Assembly (NCBI GenBank): GCA_949987695.1
Contig: OX465289.1
Span: 142,844,390 to 142,908,389, forward strand
DNA length: 64,000 nucleotides
From: Merzomyia westermanni
Lineage: Eukaryota > Arthropoda > Insecta > Diptera > Tephritidae
Direction: 5' to 3'
The position numbers were made by a program, and so were the translations under genes. The notes beneath the pieces are model-generated. The model saw only the letters and a program-made list of their open reading frames with translations. It did not search any database and was not told the origin of the DNA. Shown one piece after another: positions 43,295-53,272 of the stretch (position 1 is its first letter; the number at the start of each line of letters is the position of its first letter).

Positions 43295-43721
43295 TGTATA
43301 ACTTTTCACTTCAGTAAATGAAACGCGGCTGTATTTCGGGTTTAAGGGTAAACACTTTAGTTTATTACAAATTATGTATAGGCGACAATATCGTTTGGAG
43401 TGTAACGACCGCTTAGTTCTTGTGTATATGTTTGTGTAAATATAGGAATTCCAATAAACGGTAAGTATTTTCATTGTTTACAGAGGCATATGCAAAAAAG
43501 GTAAATATGTATATAATTTAAATGTAAGCATTTTAGGAAACGGTAAGTATACGGATAAATGTTTATAAGGTAATTTCATACATTTCACGGTAAGTATTTC
43601 AAAGTAATATATATTTCATAGGGTAATTTTATACATTTACGGTAAGTATTTCAAATAGGTTAAGTATGTAAATATTTTCTAATCCTCGAATTCAGTGAGG
43701 TTTTCACTCATGTCTTTAACA
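43295..43721 (-). repeat. BEL 5' LTR (427 bp)
   Basis: Almost identical to the 3' LTR apart from the 37-bp gap and a few substitutions, so insertion is fairly recent compared with the other elements here. In element sense it is followed by tggtccattgaagcc at 43267-43281, which weakly resembles a tRNA-Gly primer-binding site but has several mismatches. Confidence 0.93.
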
Positions 43722-43726
43722 GATAT

Positions 43727-44540
43727 AAAATGGTTGAGAACAATCGGTACCACCCAGACATTTCTAAAAATCGCCGGAGTTGTTTTACCAATCGAGGTTG
43801 TGGAAATTCAGTGATCGCCGATACTTAGTCTGGATGGGTTTTAATAGTACCATTACTGACAATGTGACCTAAGTAACATACGTCCCTCAAGCAAAATTCA
43901 CTCTAAAGCACGTTTATTGTCAGTCCTGACAAACGAATAAATTTATCCATGAGTCGCGATAGAGTTTGTGGCGCGTTGCAAAAGCCGAATGGCATAACTT
44001 TATAATGGTACAGTGGCCTTCTCGGCACGGTGAATTCGGTATTGTTTTTATATGCAGGATCCAGCGGTATTTTCCAGAACGAGTCTTTAAAATCAAGGCT
44101 ATAAATAAATTATTCTTTTGGCAAACGTGATAAGATCCCATCTATATTCGGTAATGGATATGCATCTTTCACTATGACCAAATTTACCTTTCGACTGTAC
44201 AGGCAAAGTCCTACTTTCCCTGGCTTTCTTACTACCACAATGGGAGATGACCACGCGCTTTCTGACCCTCTATTATGCCAAGCTCTAACATGCGATCAAG
44301 TTCTTCATAAATAAATTTTTCAATTGCACGTAAAACGGGAAAATGTTTCTGCTTGATTGGTTTGGCATCACCAACGTCAACTTTATGGGATATCGGATTG
44401 GTTTGGCCTAGTCCTACTGTGGCACATTATGGAAAGGTTTATCACATGGTTAAGACGTTTTCGTTGTAAATCAGATAGCAAATGGAAAGAGTTGTCGATA
44501 GGAATGTCGTATTTTTCGTCAAGGCGCGGAAGACATTAGC
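43727..44540 (-). pseudogene. Gypsy-2 reverse transcriptase relic (minus strand)
   Basis: Minus-strand translation: SAWSSPIVVVRKPGK at about 44255, DAYPLPNIDGILSRLPK at about 44160, DFKDSFWKIPLDPAYKNNTEF, FGFCNAPQTLSRLMDKFI at about 43960, and LGHIVSNGTI at about 43855, ending LRRFLEMSGWYR at the gatat duplication. The element resumes at 35329. The catalytic YxDD block is missing. Confidence 0.8.
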
Positions 44541-44924
44541 TCAATAGATAGTTGGGCATCCAATAATCCTGAAACGGAGTTGTCATACAAATGAACGTAA
44601 GGAAAGGAAGTAAAAGGAAATGAAAGGAAGGAAGCGATAAGCAAGAAAAGATAACAATAAAATGGAAAACAATAAAATCCATTTTAAAAAATTAAAACGA
44701 AACAAAGTTTTGTGGTTGAATTGCAACCACTAGGCGATTTCTAGTAACTATCAAGTCATGACTTATGAAAAGTATGATTACAATCGGCAGTGGCTAATTG
44801 CGACTCAGTGCTAACATTTGTTTTGCATACATGGCAATGCATAGCACTAGCTTGACCTACTAACTCTTCTGTACTCCCTTTGATAGACATCGTATTGGAT
44901 GTGTATGAATAAATATAAGTTATA
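44541..44924. other. Spacer with purine-rich stretch
   Basis: About 44597-44650 is aaggaaagg-rich. The rest is AT-rich. No gene seen. Confidence 0.4.
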
Positions 44925-45003
44925 ATGAGCTTTCTTCTTTCTTTAAATGGTCATATAACTGCCTGGGCGATTTTGACCGTCCAACATAGCTCGTCAGTCC
45001 TTT

Positions 45004-46152
45004 CTAACGTTGCGCCAACTGGCGCCAATTGGAAACACCGCGTAATCGCAAATCGGTGTCCACTTGGTCCTTCCATCGGAGTGGTGGTCTCCCTCTTCCT
45101 CTGCTTCCACCGGCGGGTGCCGATAAGAATACCTTCTGGGCTGGAGCATCTTCGCTCATTCGCACTACGTGGCCTAGCCAGCGAAGCCGCTGTGTTTTAA
45201 TTCGCTGAACTATGTCGGCGTCTGCGTAAAGTTCATACAGCTCATCATTAAATCTTCTTCGGTACTCGCCGTCGCCAACGCGTAGAGGTCCACAAATCTT
45301 TCGAAGAACCTTTCTCTCGAATACTCCCAGAGCCGCCTCATCAGATGTTGTTAGTGTCCACGCTTCTGCTCCATATATCAGGACGGGTGCGATGAGTGAT
45401 TTATAGAGTGTTATTTTCGTTCGTCGAGAGAGGACTTTACTTTTCAATTGCCTACTCAGTCCGAAGTAGCATTTGTTTGCAAAAGTAATTCTTCGTCGGA
45501 TTTCTAGGCTAACATTATTGTTGGTGTTAATGCTGGTTCCCAGGTAAACGAACTTCTTTACTATTTCGAAATTATGGCTGGCAACAGTGGCGTGGTTGCC
45601 AAGAGGCAAATGCGCTGACTCTTTGTCTGATGACAACATGTACTTCGTTTTGCCGTCGTTTACCACCGAACCCATTTTTTCCCCTTCTTTTTCTAATTTG
45701 GAATAAGCAGAAGTTACGGCGTGGTTGTTAAGGCCAATGATATCAATATCGTCAGCATACGTTGTTCAAGGTCATTTTGCATAGCCGTATAAGTTTTGCG
45801 GGGAAACCAAATTCAGACATAGCGGCATATAGCGAAAGCGGCTTTAAAATTAACAAAGAGATGATGTGTGTCGATTCTTTTCTCACGGGGGTTTTCCCAG
45901 ATTTGGCGTATTAAAAAAAAAAATTTGGTCGATGGTAGATTTACCATGTCCAATCAGTCTGTTCACGTCAGGCTTCAGTCTTTCGCACAATACGCTTGAT
46001 AGGAACTTATATGCGATATTCAAAAGGATGATTTCGCGATAGTTGGTACAGTATGCAGGATCGTCCTTCTTGTGGATTGGGCAGAGGGCACTTAGATTCC
46101 AATCTTCACGCATGCATTCATCGGACCATAGTCTGCATGGAAGCTGATGCAT
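45004..46152 (-). pseudogene. LINE reverse transcriptase relic, internally deleted
   Basis: Minus strand. The first part (46152-45883) has WNLSALCPIHKKDD...NYREIILLNIAYKFLSSVL, RT blocks 1-2. A broken piece (about 45880-45780) has IDTHHLFVNFKAAFA. A deletion then removes the GxxQG block. YADDIDIIGL at about 45755 keeps the catalytic residues, followed by the open frame 45675-45004 with GKTKYML, FVYLGTSINTNN, LIYGAEAWTL and LRWLGHVVRMSEDAPAQKV. The tail type is common in RTE/I-group LINEs; exact clade undecided. 5' truncated. Confidence 0.8.
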
Positions 46153-46492
46153 GCGCTTTTCCTGGTCCCTGCCTCCGTGTTTGAATAGCTCAGCAGCAAA
46201 CCATCAGCGCCAGCTGCTTTATTGTTTTTCAATCGGAATACTGCTTTAAAAAGTGAAAAAATAACACTCATTTCTTAAGTTTATTGATTTTGATAGCTGA
46301 TAGGAATGTTTCGGCGTTGTGTAGGATTGAAAATGTTAAAATTATATTTGGCAACCAAGAGGAAAGCGAGGAATAGAATAAAAATGATTTTTTTTTTGTT
46401 TCTCTGGTTACTAGTTGGAACAGATGGGTTCTTAACTAGAAAGTTTCTAAAGAGTCAGAAAGTGTGCGAAAAAGAGTTAAATAACAATTTAA
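46153..46492. other. Spacer left of piggyBac
   Basis: AT-rich. The small open frame 46306-46515 has no recognisable family and crosses the piggyBac end, so it is probably chance. TTAA at 46489-46492 is the left target copy. Confidence 0.5.
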
Positions 46493-48398
46493 CCTTAGAA
46501 CCGTTTATCGACTGATTAATATTAAATTTTTTTTCATACCACTATTAGAATCACATTTGTTTAACATACTGCACTCTTAAGTTTATTTATATATAGAATT
46601 TATGGTATTCGGTGTAACGGTTTTGATAAACAAAGATTAAACGTAAAATTTCCCGTATACGGCTTTGGGGTGTAGTACTCCCCACACATATTTTGAACTT
46701 AGTGTATTTTTAAGTCTCGGTTGATGTGTTTCTGTTTCGGTTTTGGATCCGATTCTTTATAAAAATTTTACAATGAGTGAAAGACTTGGTTATTTAGCAA
46801 ACATTCGGCGTCCATTGACTGCTGAAGGAGACGAGGATTTTGCTGATTATTTCAACAGAATTAACGAGGATGCGAACGAAGTGACCGAAGCCATTGGGGG
46901 ACGTGATTTTACGATGACATTATTCAGTCCTGCTTATGATGATACTGCTGACACTGATAGCGATGCTTTGGACTTCGACGTCCTTTTAGAAAATACGAAG
47001 CCCCTTCAAGAATGCATTTTGAAGAGTTAGTTACGGAAATTCAAAATGGATATATGGATGAATATGAGGAAATTACTGAGCAAGAAGAAGCTCCCAAAGC
47101 TGCAATTCAAGCAAAAATATATTGGCCAAGGTAAAAGAAGCTAAACAGTGTGGTGGTCAATGGCTAGTAACTCTGAGAAAGTAAGGACTCAGACTTTACG
47201 GCGAAATAGGATTCAATCCGGTTCATGTTGCATTGGAACGTTTACTTCAAAACAAGCTGCATTCAAGCACCTGTTTTCAACAGATATTATTGAAAACATG
47301 CGACAGTGGCAAGACACCAATGCGAACGAAATGTATGCTTTTCTTGGTATATTGATATACGCTGCCGTCTAATTTAGTGCAAACCAAAGATTTGTTCCAC
47401 AAGCCCCATATGCCATTTTATAGAGCAGTGATGTCGTTGAAGCGATTCGAGTAAATAAGCCGATTTTTACGTTTCGATCGCTTACGACAAGACAAGTTGG
47501 CTCCAATACATCATATATGGACTTTATTCCAATTGGTTTACCATTCATTCCATCGAAGGATCTTACAATTAATGAGCAGTTATTAGCTTCTAGGAATCGA
47601 TGCAGCTTTCGACAGTACATACCTTCAAAGCCTGGAAAGTATGGTATAAAAATATTTTGGCTTGTAGGTGCTAAACCTAACTATCCTGTATTCGGAGGGA
47701 TATATTTGGGAACTCAGACAAACGAAGAAAGATCAGGTGGAATTTCACATGATTTGGTACTACGACTTGCTCAACGCTACTTAGACATTGGTTCAAATAT
47801 TACAATGGATAATTTTTTCACAAGCTACAATTTAGCAAAAGATTTATGTGCTCGAAATACTACTTTAGTCGGTACAATTGGAGCAAACAAGCGACAATTG
47901 TCAAAAGTGTTCACATTAAAAGAATAATCAAAAAAAAGAGGGGCATATTCTTCTGTTTTCTGCTTCTCTTCTTTCGTTGGTAAGCTACTCAACTGACCCA
48001 AGGAAAAATGTTTTGTTGATGTCAACCGCTCATGCAACATAAGAAGTAAATAAAGTTACAAAGAAGCCAGTAATAATAAATGGCTATAAAAAGTACAAGG
48101 GCGGTGTTGATACCTTCGACAAAATGTTACGGGGCTTTACATGCAAACGAAAAACCAACAGCTCGCCGATGGCGCCTTATACAAATTGGTTGATGTAGCT
48201 GCGCTAGCTGCATTCCGTTTATATAAGCTTTGCCATCTAGAGTGGAATAAAAATAAGTCGGAAAAAAGAAAAACATTTTTGAAATAGTTGGCCCTGGAAC
48301 TGGTTCAGCCTCATTTGAATACCCGCTCGAAAGAACCACTAAAATCATCAGTGAAAACTGCAATGGAGTTAATAGATTATAAAATCCAAACAATGCAG

Positions 48399-48462
48399 GT
48401 AAACAATTTCTCTCTTCGTGTAAATATTATTATCTATTAAATTTTATTTGCCACTTTTATAG
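48399..48462 (+). other. Putative 64-bp intron in piggyBac transposase
   Basis: GT at 48399 (caatgcag-gtaaac) and AG at 48462 (cttttatag-gtaagc). Joining keeps the frame TMQ-VSKLNRRCEMC. A length of about 60-65 bp and an AT-rich interior are normal for fly introns. Confidence 0.55.
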
Positions 48463-48579
48463 GTAAGCAAACTGAATCGACGATGCGAGATGTGTAAGAG
48501 CAACCGAACAAAACAAAAGGACATAAAAACCACAGCCGTATGCGACTGATGTTTCAGCCAACATGCGCAAAACATTATA

Positions 48580-49146
48580 CAAGGTGGCGCAAAAGTAATC
48601 CTCCTATCAGAAAATGCTATAAATTTTGCGATTGGCCCCTAAAGTCAGTTCTGTTTTGACATTTGTGTAGTAAACACATGCGAAATACACGTTAATAAAC
48701 AATGTTACACTAAACTGCTCCAGAACGCGGAATATTGCTGACTATTTATTTGACCAATAATCAGTCGGTGAAAAACGGTTACTGCGCAAAAGTAATCCTC
48801 CTATCAGAAAATGCTATAAATTTTGCGATTGGCCCCTAAAGTCAGTTCTGTTTTGACATTTGTGTAGTAAACACATGCGAAATACACGTTAATAAACAAT
48901 GTTACGCTACACTGCTCCAGAACGCGGAATATTGCTGACTATTTATTTGACCAATAATCGGTCGGGGCCAAACGGTTACTGTGAATGGTGAGCGCTACAG
49001 AGCAATGATCAACGAGTTCTTTTTGCCGCAACTTGATGAATTGGGATTGGAAAACATGTGGTTCCAACAAGACGGTGCAACAGCACACACTGCACGTGCC
49101 ACAACCGATATGCTGAACATCGGAAGCTTACTTTTGCGCCACCTTG
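48580..49146 (+). mobile_element. Rosa-derived MITE with duplicated left end, in piggyBac
   Basis: 567 bp, flanked by TA (48578-48579 and 49147-49148), ends CAAGGTGGCGCAAAAGTAA and its inverse. It has the same two internal deletion joints as the array MITEs (cggtcgg-ggccaaacgg and gatatgctga-acatcgg). In addition the left about 200 bp is present twice: 48580-48785 and from 48786, the second lacking the first bases of the terminal repeat. Excision would rejoin the piggyBac frame QHAQNI-IRTCEQY. Confidence 0.93.
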
Positions 49147-49555
49147 TATAAGAACGTGTGAACAGTACTATATACAAAATTTTAGTAACAACGATACTGA
49201 AGAAGATTCCAAAGAAGTTGATGATTGAAACTCAGGACCAACCACTTCTGTAACTCGCCCAACACCAGCCAAACGTCGGCGTACCAGTTCACCCGTAAAT
49301 TACGGTGATCTTTAGTATTTATAAACATTATCAAGCTTTTTCTTATTTGAACTTAAAATTTTATGGATTTTTACGTTTTTTTAAAATGAATTTACAATTT
49401 CTGTTTATAAATTATAATTTTTCTAATTAAAATTACTAATAAAGCAATATAATTTAAATATACCATATCTCTACACGCGTAAAAAATACATTGGGATGTA
49501 CAGCTCCTCAAAGGACTGAAATGCGCTGCAAAAGGTAGGACGGTTCTAAGGTTAA

Positions 49556-49844
49556 TATGCGGTCAAGGAATAGCTCGAGACCATAAACCCTGTAATTCCG
49601 GCATATTAAAGAAAAATAATTTTAAAAAAGGCGTGAGTACCAAGTACTCGTGGAGTTTGATGTGTAAACATATGTATCCTGTACATAAATTTTATTAAAT
49701 AACACTTCGCCCAGTGGACGAATTTCAAGCACAAAACTTTAATTTATTTTAGTTATCAGCTACTCCTTTCTTGGCCTTCTTTACCTTCGCTTCTCTGCTG
49801 TACCATCACTTTAATATATTTTTATTTTATATGCTTTTCTCTTC
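49556..49844. other. Spacer right of piggyBac
   Basis: AT-rich sequence with no gene seen. TTAA at 49552-49555 marks the piggyBac edge. Confidence 0.45.
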
Positions 49845-50004
49845 TTTCACCAGTCTCCTTTCCTTTCCTCTCCTCTCCTTTCCTTCCTTTCCTTTCCTTT
49901 CCTTCCCTGTCCTTTACTTTTATTTTCGTTCCTTTCCTTCCTTTGCATTTCCTTTTCTTTCCTTTCCTTTCCTTACCTTTTATTTTCTTTCCTTTCATTC
50001 CCTT
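49845..50004. repeat. (CTTTC/CTTCC)n polypyrimidine microsatellite
   Basis: Long run of cctttcctttcc-type units, next to the CAA-rich tail of the following minus-strand LINE. The open frame through it is low complexity and not a gene. Confidence 0.9.
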
Positions 50005-50053
50005 GTTGTTATTGTTGTTGTTAACAGTGCTTCGCCCTGCCCAATGGGCTCGA

Positions 50054-50992
50054 TCACTCTAAATTGTCATCAGGTTCTTCTAACGGAAGTCCGAGGAAAC
50101 GCACAGTTTCCACAGGGTTGGACCAGAGTGATGTAGGTGTTATAAGAGTGGGTTCGACGGAACAGGAGAAGAGATTTTTGGTATTATGAGGGGACATACC
50201 ACATGCAGGGCATGTGTTTGGTATGTTGGGGTTCAGTATGGATAAGTAAGAGTTTAACCTATTACAATATCCAAAGCGAAGTTGTGCTACTATGACTCTA
50301 GTCTCCCTCGAAAGTACACGCTCCTCTTTAGCGAATTCAGGTGGCTGAGTATTGATAACGGGATTGACAGGCCGAGAACTGTGGGATCTGTCTACCGACT
50401 CGGTGTGGAAGTCATTTAGGGCCCGTCTGCTGTTCCGCAGATCAAACGGCAAAGAGATGTGGTGCCGGATCTCATCGTAGTGCTTACGAAGATGTCTCCT
50501 TATGTCTCTGGGGGGCGGGGCTACATCCGATAGATGTCGATTTGGATGGCTGGGTTTATGACAGTTCAGAAGGAACTGTCTACTCAAGAGTTCCGGGTGC
50601 TCTTGAACATTGAGCAATTTTGGCTCTTGATGGAGGTGAGACTCAGATGTCATAAGCAGACATCCCGTAGCAGATCTGATGGCGGTGTTTTGGCAGACTT
50701 GCGATTTCCTCCAATTGGCGTCAACAAGATTGGGCGACCATATGGGCGCAGCGTAGTCTATAACCGGTCGGCCAATAGCCTTATATGTAGCAAGCAATGT
50801 TTCTTTGTCTTTTCCCCAAGTACTGCCGGCCAGTGACTTGAGGATCTTATTGCGGCTCTGTACCTTTGAAGCTATTGCGGTGGCATGACCAGCAAAGGTG
50901 AGGCCGTTGTCAAATGTCACACCCAAGATTTGCGGGTGGTTGACAGTAGGTAGAGGTACTCCGTCTACGTGGACATTTAACTCTTGCCCCAT
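50054..50992 (-). CDS. LINE C-terminal domain
   Basis: 312 residues after RT: LNVHVDGVPLPTVNHPQILGVTFD, SKVQSRNKILKSLAGSTWGKDKETLLATYKAIGRPVIDYAAPIW (thumb), ending with a cysteine-histidine cluster CPACGMSPHNTKNLFSC that resembles the CCHC end of I/Jockey-group LINEs. Stops at EEPDDNLE shortly before the CAA-rich tail. Open across its length. Confidence 0.85.
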   Translation of the reverse strand: MGQELNVHVDGVPLPTVNHPQILGVTFDNGLTFAGHATAIASKVQSRNKILKSLAGSTWGKDKETLLATYKAIGRPVIDYAAPIWSPNLVDANWRKSQVCQNTAIRSATGCLLMTSESHLHQEPKLLNVQEHPELLSRQFLLNCHKPSHPNRHLSDVAPPPRDIRRHLRKHYDEIRHHISLPFDLRNSRRALNDFHTESVDRSHSSRPVNPVINTQPPEFAKEERVLSRETRVIVAQLRFGYCNRLNSYLSILNPNIPNTCPACGMSPHNTKNLFSCSVEPTLITPTSLWSNPVETVRFLGLPLEEPDDNLE

Positions 50993-51140
50993 CTGTGCAT
51001 TCCATGTAGTAAACAGGGTCGCCGTCGATTTAGTCGGAGATAGGGTCAGATTTCACTCGGTGAAGAAGCTGGAAAGTCACGGAGGTAACTGTTGATTCTG
51101 GTACAGAGTTCGTCAATGGAGGGACCCTTGCCCGAGGCCA

Positions 51141-52201
51141 TTAGTGTGCAGTCGTCAGCGTAGGAAACAATGGAGACTCCCTCTGGTGGGGGGGAAGTCT
51201 CGAAATATAGAAATTAAACAAAAGGGGAGAGGGAACAGTACCTTGCGGCACCCCTTGTTTTATTCTTCGTGGTCTAGATTTCTTGTTCCTGAATTTGACT
51301 GATGCCTGCCGACCATTGAGGTAATTAGCGGTCCACCTTTTAAGGCCGGCAGGGAGCGGTGTCTCTTCCAGGTCTCGAAGGAGTGTGGCGTGGTTGACCG
51401 TATCAAATGCATTTGATAGGTCAAGTGCCACGAGAACCGTCCCATGGCTTGGTGGGTGTTGATTCAAACCATAGTTTATCTGCGTTGTAATGGCATTCAA
51501 AGCGAATGTAGTGCTGTAAGATTTGCGGAAACCATGCTGGTGATCGGCCAATTTCAGATTTGCAATAAAGTAAGGGAGCAGAATGGTCTCTAGTAGTTTC
51601 GCAACCGGCGAAAGGAGGGATATCGGACGATAAGAATCTCCTTGGTTCGCCGGCTTCCCTGGTTTTAGTAGGGGAACTACAATTGCCTGTTTCCATATCT
51701 CAGGTATGACGAAAGTAGTTAGAGAGAGGTTAAAAAGAGCCGCTAAAGAACTCTGTCCCTCGTGGCCTGGGTGTTTGATCATCTTCATGGCGATTCCGTC
51801 GGGTCCGATGGATTTTGAGGGTTTGGCCTTCATTATGGCTTCCTTGACCTCTGCGACGGAGACAGCAATAGGCGCAGTGGAGAGTTTGTGTTTGTGCGCT
51901 CGTCGGAAGACTCTTCTCTTAGTCGTACCTGCAGGTGGATGCATTATAAATAGGTGTCCGATTTGACACTGTCACCGAATGCAATGGCGACCTTGTCATT
52001 GTATTTGGTCGGCTTGGATAGGGCCTTGACAGTCGAACATAATTTGCCGACTCCGCTGGAGAGGTTGCATGCCTCGAGTTTTTGTTTCCACTTGGTCAGT
52101 TTGTGTTCGTTGACTATCCTACGAATTTCCGCATTGAGATCTTTGATTCTGGGATCTGCGGGATTGATGAGTCTCACTTGGTCACGTTCTCTTGCCATCA
52201 T
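51141..52201 (-). pseudogene. LINE linker and reverse transcriptase domain
   Basis: 52201-51944 covers a linker (PADPRIKDLNAEIRRIVNEHK). 51944-51190 covers RT: KPSKSIGPDGIAMKMIKH, WKQAIVVPLLKPGK, YRPISLLSPVAKLLE, LVALDLSNAFDTVNH, RRIKQGVPQGTVPSPLLFNFY. The frame then shifts and YADDCTLMA (about 51165-51140) retains the catalytic aspartates. RT copies the RNA at a nicked target. Confidence 0.85.
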
Positions 52202-52433
52202 CCCAGCTTCTGCAGGAAAATTCGGACGAATTTCTGCTATTCTGCCAGCAGGAATAAAGCGGCCTGAGGCTTAATCAATGACCTTGCGAAACTCTCTTTC
52301 ACCTTTGTGTACGTCTGTAGGAGTGGGTGAGGCAGCGAAGGAGCGCTCTGTATAGTCCGTAAAGCTGTCCCAGTCCGCTTTGGTGAAGTTGATGTATGTT
52401 AGTTTATCAGTCATTATGAAGTCGGTCGGTCGT

Positions 52434-53018
52434 TCAACGGAGAGTATGATGGGTAGGTGGTGAAGCTAATGTAAGCATCGGTAGCCAGTTGACAAAGTTA
52501 ATTAGACCCGCGCTCCTAATGGAGATGTCTGGCGAACCGTGGCAGTTACCTGCCACCTTGGTGGCTGAGTTGTCTATTTGGTCTGCAATTGCATGTCCTC
52601 TTATGTCTGCTGGCAAGTTGGAGTGCCACAGATCGTGATGTGCTTTGAAGTCGCCTAGTATTAGACGGTTATCGCCCCTTAGCAACGTACTAATGTCGGG
52701 ATGATAATCTCTAGGACAACACTTGGCAGGGGGAATGTAGATGTTTATGATTTGCAGGTCGACGTCGCCTGGCCGGAATACTATGCCTTGGCATTCTAAA
52801 TTAGAGTCCCTGGGGTCGACGTCAGGGAAAAGTAAATTATATTGTACAGAGTGATATGTAATGAACGCAAGGCCACCCCCATGACCGGTGGGACGGTATT
52901 TTCGATGTACATTATACCCATCACAAGTTCGTAAGTCCGACCTTGTGTTCAGTTTTGTCTCTGGTATCGCGGCGATTGCGGGAAGAGAAAGAGGGAACTG
53001 ACGCTCGGCGATGCTCAC
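52434..53018 (-). pseudogene. LINE apurinic-like endonuclease domain
   Basis: AAIPETKLN (catalytic ETK), YRPTGHGGGLAFITY, INIYIPP, LILGDFKAHHDLWHS (GDFNAHH-like, with N changed to K), GSPDISI. These are the ordered motifs of LINE endonucleases. The N-terminal strand before ETK is missing, and the catalytic asparagine replacement suggests loss of nicking activity. In a different frame from the N-terminal segment. Confidence 0.8.
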
Positions 53019-53272
53019 ATCTGGCCTATTCCGTATTCCGGAGGGGAGCGTGAGCGTGAGCGACAGTCGGGGGTGGGTGAGGCGGGAGCGGCAGCAGTGC
53101 TGCCAGTCGTGTAGACTGAGCCACTATTGTGGCTATTTGAAGTTGGTAGGGGCTGTAGGGGAGTTCCAGAGCGACGACTACCGCGGGACGCCCTTAGGCA
53201 AGCGCAGCAGATCCAATCTCTTGGTCCAGGGTTGGGTTCGACCCCAGCCCATAACAAGAGACAATGGAGCAT
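53015..53272 (-). CDS. LINE N-terminal segment with 2A-like motif
   Basis: 85 residues starting MLHCLLLWAGVEPNPGP. GVEPNPGP fits the 2A ribosome-skipping consensus D-V/I-E-x-N-P-G-P except glycine for the leading aspartate. WICCACL follows (cysteine pair), then a serine/proline-rich stretch. 2A-like peptides at this place in LINEs can act in ribosome skipping or as signal sequences; whether this one works with the D-to-G change is untested. Confidence 0.75.
   Translation of the reverse strand: MLHCLLLWAGVEPNPGPRDWICCACLRASRGSRRSGTPLQPLPTSNSHNSGSVYTTGSTAAAPASPTPDCRSRSRSPPEYGIGQM

Larger units (their letters stand above)
35335..43721 (-). mobile_element. Complete BEL/Pao LTR retrotransposon (8.4 kb)
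   Basis: Two direct LTRs (35335-35798 and 43295-43721) bounded by TG...CA, with 5-bp target duplications gatat at 35330-35334 and 43722-43726. Internal minus-strand order: gag, protease, RT, RNase H, integrase, then a gag-like third ORF. It is inserted in the minus-strand gypsy-2. Internal frames are broken, so it is not autonomous now. Confidence 0.95.
46773..49316 (+). pseudogene. PiggyBac transposase, inactivated
   Basis: Starts ATG AGT (MSERLGYLANIRRP) with an acidic N terminus to about 47029. Core blocks: FTSKQAAFKHLFSTDIIENM (about 47248), NANEMYAFLGILIYAAV (about 47320), SKPGKYGIKIFWLVGAKPNYP (about 47627), ITMDNFFTSYNLAKDL (about 47800), KKYKGGVDTFDKML (about 48085). The first catalytic aspartate of the DDD triad appears as glycine (WLVGAK), while MDN and VDTFD are kept. 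A 64-bp intron (48399-48462) is plausible. A cysteine-rich tail (RRCEMCKSN...) is split by the MITE and ends with a basic PAKRRRTSSP. Several stops and frameshifts. Confidence 0.88.
46493..49551 (+). mobile_element. Complete piggyBac-family element (3.06 kb)
   Basis: Perfect 12-bp inverted ends CCTTAGAACCGT (46493) and ACGGTTCTAAGG (ending 49551), flanked by TTAA at 46489-46492 and 49552-49555. It contains a decayed transposase and, within its last exon, a rosa-derived MITE. TTAA duplication is diagnostic for piggyBac. Confidence 0.94.
50005..53272 (-). mobile_element. 2A-bearing LINE, near full-length, frame-broken
   Basis: Minus strand: N-terminal 2A-like peptide, endonuclease, RT, long C-terminal region, and a CAA-rich 3' tail (about 50005-50030). 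The element starts cleanly at an ATG-containing 5' end (53272). Breaks split it into five frames. The type of N terminus (xVEPNPGP) is known from CR1/I/ingi-like LINEs; clade not fixed. Confidence 0.85.

Noticed and set aside
49771..50136. Phe/Ser/Leu-rich membrane protein
   Set aside because: It is a translation of the CTTTC microsatellite and the end of a LINE in antisense.
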